Shown here: positions 57,053-64,000 of the stretch, piece by piece
Layout: each line of letters begins with the position of its first letter
Position numbering within the stretch: position 1 is the stretch's first letter
Source of the DNA: Oxytricha trifallax
Lineage: Eukaryota; Ciliophora; Spirotrichea; Sporadotrichida; Oxytrichidae
DNA: 64,000 nucleotides
Direction: 5' to 3'
Assembly (NCBI GenBank): GCA_000711775.1
Contig: ARYC01000093.1
Span: 1-64,000, forward strand
Translations under genes and position numbers: made by a program
The notes under the pieces: model-generated
The model's database searches: none
Seen by the model: only the letters and a program-made list of their open reading frames with translations
Told to the model about the DNA's origin: nothing

Positions 57053-58276
57053 CAAAACCCCAAAACCCCATAATGAGTTTTATATGTGTTTTTATTGATG
57101 AGGGTAATGATGGGGGGATTAGGGTTTATTTATGTTAGGAAGCATCGTTTTTACTCTATTTATGAAAATATGGAAGTTTTATTTGATCAATTTATTTTTT
57201 ACTCAACTTATTTCATCTCAATATTTTTAGTATATTATAGCATTTTTTAATGAAAATTATAAGGTTGAGTGACATTAATTTTTATTTTACATTTTTTTCA
57301 TAAGTTTTTACTTTTGCTCATCATTTTTATGAAATTTAATGATTGCATCTTTCTATAAAATTGGCATCTATGCTCGAATATTTTTTAAGTTTTTATAGAA
57401 ATTTAATTTCAAAATCAATTCAGCACTTTTATTTCTTATAGCTAGCGTTCTTTATTATAATATTTTAACCCAATGCAAAAATGTTTGGTAACATAAGTAA
57501 AATTTAAATAAAAAATAAGCATAAAATGAGTGATTTTAAGGTGATTAATATTTACAGTCATGTAATGTTTAAGTTCCAGAAGTGTTATATGTGGATATCA
57601 ATATTAAAATTTTGTATTTATAATTTCTATATATTTTAAGACACCTATTAAATATGGGTATCTAATAGGAGGTCAACCCTCGATAGAGAAATAGAGAAAG
57701 AAAGTAAAAACTGCAACAAGTTTCAGAGATGGATTTCCATTTTAACCAATAAAATTCCATTAAATTAGTACTAAATTTGTTTAAATTTAATTAGTACTGG
57801 TACTAAATTAGTTTAAATTTAATTGGTACCAATTTAATAGTACTAAAACTTAATTAGTACCTAGTTTTAAACTAATGAGGTTTTAATGGAAAAGTTCCAA
57901 AATGGTTCAAAACCTAATTGGTACCAGTACCAACCTGATTTATACTAAATTAGTACCAAGGAATTTCAAAAAATGGACTCTCGAGAAATTGTAAGAATTA
58001 GATTTCATTAAATTTATATAGTCAAGTTAAATAAGTAAAGTAAACAGAAAATTCAATTTCATTTAAATTTTTATTAGTTAATAAATATCGACATAACATT
58101 TTTATAGATGTAAAGATGATGAATTATAAAAGAATAAAAATCTTCATCTTAAAAACAAAAACTTACATTGAATCTAACATAAAAAATAAAATAAATCAAA
58201 AAGAAACCCTAATCCCCAACATTACCCTCATCAATCAAAACATATATAAAACTCATTAAGGGGTTTTGGGGTTTTG
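57053..58276. mobile_element. Internally deleted TBE-type element (1,224 bp) nested in a TBE remnant
   Basis: Ends with CAAAACCCCAAAACCCC at 57053 and its reverse complement at 58276, with inverted repeats of about 75-80 bp. Flanked by the ANT-type duplication ATT (57050-57052 / 58277-58279). Beyond the C4A4 tip the repeats differ from those at 6748, so this is another TBE subfamily. The interior has no ORF, only a stretch related to 8760-8830 (GGAGGTCAACC at about 57667) and TACTAAATTAG-type repeats (57750-57960). Non-autonomous. Confidence 0.9.
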
Positions 58277-59113
58277 ATTCTTGTGTAAGAACTTTGCTAT
58301 AGCTGCATAATTCAGTACTGGTTTGACTAAGTCTATTTTAATACTCGTACCATACCTAAGTTTAAGCAGTAAATCTAAATATTACTCATCATAAATATAC
58401 CCTAAATTTCGCTAATTTCTATTTCTCATTTTGGAATTTGACCTAATTTTTCTTCTAACATTTATAAGACCCCAACTATACCCTACAAATCAAATGCACT
58501 TATAAACCTCATTAAGAGGATTGTGGGATTTTATAGCAAAAATTTAACTATTTTTTAAAATCATTTTATCTAATAATATGAATTTACAAAAATAAACTAC
58601 TAAAAATGAATAAATTAATATTTTAAGAAAAGAAAATACAATTTTATACAATAACAATATGGCTTCTGTAATCCTTAAAAAATTACAAACTTGCTCTATT
58701 CATAGTTTATTCTATTTATAGACATTTGGATATCTATTTTCCAGAAACTAATTTGAGTTTTTTATCTATTTCCTTGGACTATTTATGAATATTATTGATT
58801 CCTAGTTTTATGAGTAGGTAAAATCATTTTCACTGTCATATAATATATCTTTATTGGGCTTAGATTATTATTACATCAGAATTATGTTCTACTATATTAC
58901 AAAATAAAGGATAAATAATTAATAAATTGAAGTCAATATAAAGATTAAATAAAAAATGATTCATAATTTATAATAGTAAATTGATAAATAAAAATTAATA
59001 ATTAATAATCAAAATGGAAAACTTATTAGACGAAGACGGAGCATGACTACATTCACACAAATTTCTTAAGCTACATTTTAAATAAATGAATAAAATTTAT
59101 TTTAATACTCTTT

Positions 59114-59250
59114 AAGCAATACTACAGAGACTTGAAGTGGAGAGGACGAGGCTTCAGCGAAGAACAGAAATACAAAAATAAGAAAAACTAATTCATGCAG
59201 ATGGAGATGTTTATGAAGGTAAGTGGAAAGATGACAAAGCTGTTCTGCTA
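59114..59250 (+). pseudogene. MORN-repeat coding fragment, copy 2
   Basis: Reads GFSEEQKYKN then, in another frame, LIHADGDVYEGKWKDDKA, a MORN repeat. Both copies follow a TTTAATACTCTT sequence. Paralogue of 54279-54411. Confidence 0.5.
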
Positions 59251-59364
59251 AATACATTTCTATTTAAGTTAATCCTAATACTTAATTATATTATTAATTT
59301 TCATTTAAAATTAAAGTATTCCTCTTATTTTTCATAATTGCATCTAATTTTGATTTAACAGTTA

Positions 59365-59700
59365 TAATATGGCGTTTTATAGATTTTGATTGAGATATTT
59401 TTGTTCTTCTTCACCATCTTCATTTTCAAGATATAAATTAGGAGAATTTAATCTTTTGTAGCTTTGAATATTTGATAGCAAGTTTTGATTAATATCAAAT
59501 GAAGGAGGAGCTTCTCTGATATTTTCAAATATCACTACTTTATATTTTTCCATCTCATCCAAATCTTGATATTCAGGATTTTCTATTACTTCTACTTGTT
59601 TTTCCGATTAATCTTCTACTTGTTATTTTCTGTCTATTTACTTTTCAGCTTCTGATTCAAGATTCTCAATGGCATATTTATTATAGACTAATTTAATAGA
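59365..59700 (-). CDS. Small acidic/Asn-rich family, copy 2 (partial)
   Basis: Open for about 110 codons on the minus strand in ciliate code: YNKYAIENLESEAEKQID, QSEKQVEVIENPEYQDLDE, MEKYKVVIFENIREAPPSFD, RLNSPNLYLENEDGEEEQ. Acidic, no domain recognised. The continuation on either side is AT-rich, so this is probably one MDS. Paralogue at 49780-50060. Confidence 0.55.
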
Positions 59701-60429
59701 ATAATCAAATATAGAAAGTTATAAATTAAATCACATAAATTTGAAAATTATAATGATTTTTTGAATGTCCAAAATTTAGAGATTATATGATTATGCATGC
59801 AATTTTTATTTGTAAATCACAGTTAATACTTTTAAAGAATAGGCATAAAATTATGAGTTTTAATACAAAATAAATTTAATCAATTACTATATTACCAAAT
59901 GATTTTAAGTTGTATTAACCCTCAATTAATAACATTACTAAAATATAATAATTAAGAATTAATTATAAAATATTATTTTTTAATTAAATATCAAATTATC
60001 ATATTGTTTCTCATTATCATTTAATTTATATTAATAAGCTCAATCAAAACAATAAATCCAAATAATTTGATTGTTTTTTTTACAAAAAATGGATAATTTT
60101 TATATTTTAATAATTTGCTTCATTATAAAGTTAGATTATTGGAGATTTATTAAATTAATAAGTCTAACATAAAAGCATTCATTTTGTAAACTAAAGATAT
60201 ATGACGTTTAAATTTAAATTTTTTTTTCTAAAACCTAATAATATTTTATATAATATATTACCTTAAAATTAAAAATATGCAATATATTTAATCTATTTAA
60301 TCCCATTAGTTTAAAAGAGTTTGCTTTAATATAAAAATTATTTATTAATCGATCATTTTAAGTAATTTTAAGATAGGAAAAAATGAAATTTAATGATTAA
60401 AGTTATTTCCTTATTAAAAATGGGTTTTA

Positions 60430-62690
60430 ATATTTAGTATAACCAGGCCATTATGTGATCTCACTGTCTATTTTCTTTAAAACATCTTTGATTGATTCTA
60501 TTAATTTTGCCTATTAAAGTAACTCAGCAATCCTTCGAGCATTAAAATATATAATAATCAGATATTCTTAGAGCATCAAACAAATTTTATTATTTTTGAT
60601 TTCTCTCTTAACTAGCTTAAGCTCGCAATTTGAGAACATTAACATATGTAACATTGAAGCCATTAACTCCAATTGTTTCTACAAACCATTCCTTGATTTT
60701 TTCTAGTTACTCAATGCAAAATTTCCTTTCTTTTTATGTAGCATTTTTATTTCCTATTATTTGTTCAAAAGCTTTTAAACAGCTTTACGCTCTCCAACTT
60801 GAAAAAGCTTTTTAATTTCTGCGTTTAAATCCTAAAGTTTTAAGACTTTACATTGCATTTTTGTCATAATTAAAGTCAACTCTTCTGAATTTAATCTCTA
60901 TATTATATTTTAAAAAATTAAGATTATTGTTATTATCAATGTTTCAAACAAATTAATAATTATTTAATTATATAAATAAATAATTATTCTAATTAGATAC
61001 ATTTTAATGTATTAATTCGCATATAACAAATTGATGCTTATTTTTCATCAAAGTGTTTATCAGATAACCTTTCAACTAAAACCCCTATTTATTTATTGAT
61101 ATTATTAAGCTATAAAATATGATATATTAATAATATTTAATAATTTTTAGAATATATTTTTGAAAGATTTTACTAAAATAAAATTATTTTTGTCCATTTA
61201 AATATTTGTTTTTGTGTGGTAAATATCAAATGGGTTTAGTCACCCTCTTATCTAATATCGTAAGCGGTTATCATATCTTTTGTGTCAATGAGTAAACCAC
61301 TTAATACGATGCTTATTCGAGAGCGTGTAAACCAATCAAACCTGTTAAGTTCTTATTATTATTAAAAGAAATTTAATAACTTAATTCAGTTAAACCAGTT
61401 TTGATATTAATATTATTAACCATTTGCTATAAGGAATAACTGATAATCATTTTATAAAATTTGAAAATTTTTAACTTACAAAATAATGCAACTCTTTTAA
61501 GCCATCTTTCACCAATTTAGTCCTATCTTGATTGTAAAAGTACAAATTCCTGAGCCTGTTATACTCTATTTATTACTCAACGTATTTGTTTAGTACTACG
61601 TTTCGAGATTTTTCAGTAAAAGATTTTAAATAATTATTGTACTCGTCCACTCTGGAAGTAAATAATGGGGGAAAGTATTCATTTTTAAAATTATCGAAAA
61701 TAGAAGATATTATAGCAATTCAATCAAAAATATTATAATTATTTCAAATATAATTTGCTTATTTTTTATTGCTTAATTTCTGATTTTTTTTCCTTCAGAA
61801 TGTAATTTACAATAATTTAGTAAAAATCCCAATAAAATATATAATTATTTATGTATACATTAAAAGTATAATAAAGATTAGTGTAGTATAGAGCATCAAC
61901 AATTATCAATTTTACAAACCATTTTGCGTCTTCATCCTCTATTGCTTCCTCAATTTTGTCAGATTCAATGACAAAATATTCATGCACGTTATATTATTAA
62001 ATAATAAATATTCAAAACATTTAAACTATTATTATATTCATTAAATATAGTTATATTTTGAAAGATAAATCCATAGTAAAAAAAAAGAAAAAATAATATA
62101 GTTTAACCGAGTTAATTAATTTTTAATCCAGAAAAACTGAATTTTTATCAATTATACTCCAAATTAATTTAATATTAATAAAAAGGAATAAGCACAATCT
62201 TTCAAATTACTCCTTGAATTAACTTAATTTCTATTTTTATCTCTTTAAAATTCTTATAAATATATATATCAAAGTTTTCAAAATGATTTATTCTATTTAT
62301 TTTAATAATTTAATTTTGTTAATTGTGTCAAAATAAGGGGTTTTAATCTTATAAGATTAAAATTATATATATAATAAATAATTTCATCCAGACATCCAGA
62401 GATTAGTTATTCAAATTGTTTTAAGAATTTCCTTAAGCATTAATTTTTAATTTTGGACAATTAGGCATCAGTGCTTTTCCCAGTTCTGACATGATATTAG
62501 TACTTGAAAAAAGCTGATGTTTATGTTTTAGTCTCTTAATCCTTAAATGCCTTTTTAAATATATATTTCTTGCTATAACAATTTTTATGTTCGGTTTCTG
62601 CTTTATCTGTTCTAAAATATTTCAAGCAGTAGCAAAGTATATAGTGATTTCTGTTCTTATTTTTTCTATCTTTTTTCTTTCTTAACCCTT
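60430..62690 (-). CDS. TPR-like family gene, copy 5 (most diverged), in fragments
   Basis: Segment A (62690-62460) reads NRNHYILCYCLKYFRTDK. Segment B1 (61990-61480) reads EYFVIESDKIEEAIEDED, KWFVKLIIVDALYYTNLY, RVDEYNNYLKSFTEKSRN and YVEQQIEYNRLRNLYFYNQD. Segment B2 (61360-61210) reads WFTRSRISIVLSGLLIDTK. Segment C (60870-60430) is open for 145 codons (CELKLVKREIKNNKICLM). The order and spacing of A, B1, B2 and C match the other copies. Pointers not resolved. Confidence 0.5.
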
Positions 62691-63725
62691 ATCGCAGCAT
62701 AAATTATAATTATTTACTCGTTTTTGAACCCTTAATTTATTAAAGAGAAATTCTAATTTAATATTGGCAAATTATAAATAAATTTATGAAAAAAATAATT
62801 TGTTTTACATTTATTTTTTAGAAATATAATTAAATTCTTAACATTTAAAAAAAGTAAAATGAAATTTTAAAAAAAAAGTTAAAAGTATAAAAATGTCTTA
62901 TAATATAATATTAAGTTAGATATTTGTCAATATTTTGAATTTAGCAATTATTTTGAATATTTTTGAAGTTAATCAATGAATCAGAATTAATAATCTAGAA
63001 TTATTAATAAATGAACAAACTAATATGAATAATAATTATTTTATTAAATTGAAATATATATAATTTCACAGCTTGCTATTTAAAAATCCATGTCAAATTG
63101 AATTACCTTCATTTATTTTTATGACTTTCTGTTAAATTTTATTGCTTCTATTCCGAGATAACACCTTTTTAATAATGTATAATTTATAACACTGTTTTTA
63201 TTGAATAACACTTTTTTATTGAATGAACAGCATCTCCATAAGCCTTCATTTTAATTTAACTTATTTGATTTGTTTACATAAACATATTAACAAAACGTTC
63301 TGCATGAAATATAAACAAGTAAATCTTATTATGATATTTAAAGATAGGATATATTATTTTATAATTTTTCAAAATTATTAAATTCTTGTATATTATATAA
63401 TTTACAACACTTTTTAAATGTAATTAAATAATCATGATTCAATATTAAATTAATTTGACGAATTAGAGAATAAATTATTTAGTTTTTTTTTAAATTACTA
63501 AATAAACTTAAATCATTTATTGTGTTTAAAAATCTTTTTCGATTACAATTACTTATTAATTTAAACCATCTTATTTTAATTTATAATTAAAAAAATGAAT
63601 AAAACTAGATATATAATTAATTAAACGTATAATAAAGTAAATGAATTAATTAGCAAAGAAGAAATCATTGACTTTAAATATTTTGATTATTTTTGTTTGC
63701 AACTTAAATTAAATTTTATTATAAA

Positions 63726-63950
63726 ATGAAATCAAGGAATTATCTGAATGAGAGCAGCACCATTTAATCTACTCAAGAGAAACTTCAAAATAAATCAAGC
63801 TACTCTTTAAATAGGACTTCTCTAGAGCTTAGCTCATCAGCAAAGAAAGAGGACAGATATAGCATTAAAGAAAATCTTACCAAGTAAATATCAGATGGAC
63901 TTCAAAACTTAAATGCTAAATCTTCCTCCAATAGTATAATTATATAAAAT
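63726..63950 (+). CDS. Start of an unrecognised Ser/Asn/Lys-rich protein (first MDS)
   Basis: The ATG at 63726 opens a frame of about 75 codons in ciliate code: MKSRNYLNESSTIQSTQEKL, SLNRTSLELSSSAKKEDR, QISDGLQNLNAKSSSNS. The DNA is less AT-rich than upstream. After about 63945 it becomes AT-rich again, as at an IES boundary. The rest lies beyond the window. Confidence 0.6.
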
Positions 63951-64000
63951 TTTATTTGAATTATTAGAAATGTTGTATATAGAATCAAGATTTTGTACTC

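Larger units (their letters stand above)
56345..58430 (-). pseudogene. TBE transposase pseudogene, interrupted twice
   Basis: The N-terminal part (58430-58280) reads IYDEQYLDLLLKLRYG. After the nested element it continues at 57050 down to 56345 with HFPLDYRAVMFHRKFPD, RRNGISFKTVNRVKRVIDF, KFIHADEAVFTFNAF (first catalytic Asp region) and WYKKYDNIESYDQKVK. A 137-bp insertion with a 15-bp target duplication (56379-56393 / 56531-56545) breaks it again. The second Asp and the Glu of the DDE triad are missing. Confidence 0.8.
56345..58540 (-). mobile_element. Degenerate TBE remnant, split by a nested TBE derivative
   Basis: Homologous to the transposase half of the TBE at 6748-10796. The worn terminal repeat at about 58462-58535 (CACTTATAAACCTCATTAAG, then a mutated G4T4 tip) marks the outer end. 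The left side is truncated near 56345, so the kinase and 22-kDa genes are gone. Interrupted at 57053-58276 by another TBE-type element. Confidence 0.85.

Noticed and set aside
61230-61350. Possible tRNA-like stretch of higher GC
   Set aside because: No cloverleaf could be folded by eye, and the minus strand reads as a TPR-family segment in the expected place.
1-64000. CRISPR arrays, bacterial operons, rRNA genes
   Set aside because: No regularly spaced repeats, ribosome-binding sites or rRNA cores were seen; the genetic code and gene structure are those of a ciliate.

Overview
This window looks like germline (micronuclear) DNA of a stichotrich ciliate, most likely Oxytricha trifallax or a close relative such as Tetmemena or Stylonychia. 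Four observations support this. (1) Conserved proteins read through only if TAA and TAG mean glutamine and TGA alone means stop. (2) Genes are cut into coding segments (MDSs) by short AT-rich spacers (IESs), and each junction carries a short direct repeat (pointer). (3) Parts of one gene are out of order and inverted. (4) Transposons with C4A4-type 78-bp terminal inverted repeats and a 3-bp ANT target duplication are present, which is the signature of telomere-bearing elements (TBEs). All gene identities come from motif recognition and remembered families; no search was run.

Layout. 1-1985: remnant of a TBE (zinc-finger/kinase ORF) against the downstream end of an incomplete eIF5B gene (1990-4918, minus, five MDSs; the C-terminal part is missing). 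4919-6558: AT-rich DNA with one possible coding fragment. 6559-11020: a foldback element with a complete 4,049-bp TBE (6748-10796) inserted in it; a second, uninterrupted foldback copy lies at 11513-11943. 11990-15842 (minus): a PWWP-domain chromatin protein with a TFIIS N-terminal-like domain, LEDGF/HDGF-like in layout. 15851-40649: a scrambled cytoplasmic dynein-2 (IFT dynein) heavy-chain gene in 38 MDSs, reconstructed junction by junction to about 4,280 codons. 31960-62690: at least five diverged copies of a TPR-like gene on the minus strand, the first lying between two MDSs of the dynein gene. Between these copies are a GC-rich island (36130-36720), MORN-repeat fragments, a second small paralogous family, an odd 1.5-kb element (50166-51665) and a TBE remnant with a second TBE derivative nested in it (56345-58540). 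A new plus-strand gene appears to start at 63726.

The central finding is the dynein locus. MDSs 1-9 form an inverted block between MDS12 and MDS13. MDSs 30-35 are split between two places 8.4 kb apart, and to read the gene one must jump back and forth between them. Each of the two places carries decayed traces of the segments that are intact in the other. This is direct sequence evidence that the scrambling arose by duplication followed by complementary decay. Pointers at most scrambled junctions are long (10-17 bp); those at ordinary junctions are mostly 2-6 bp.
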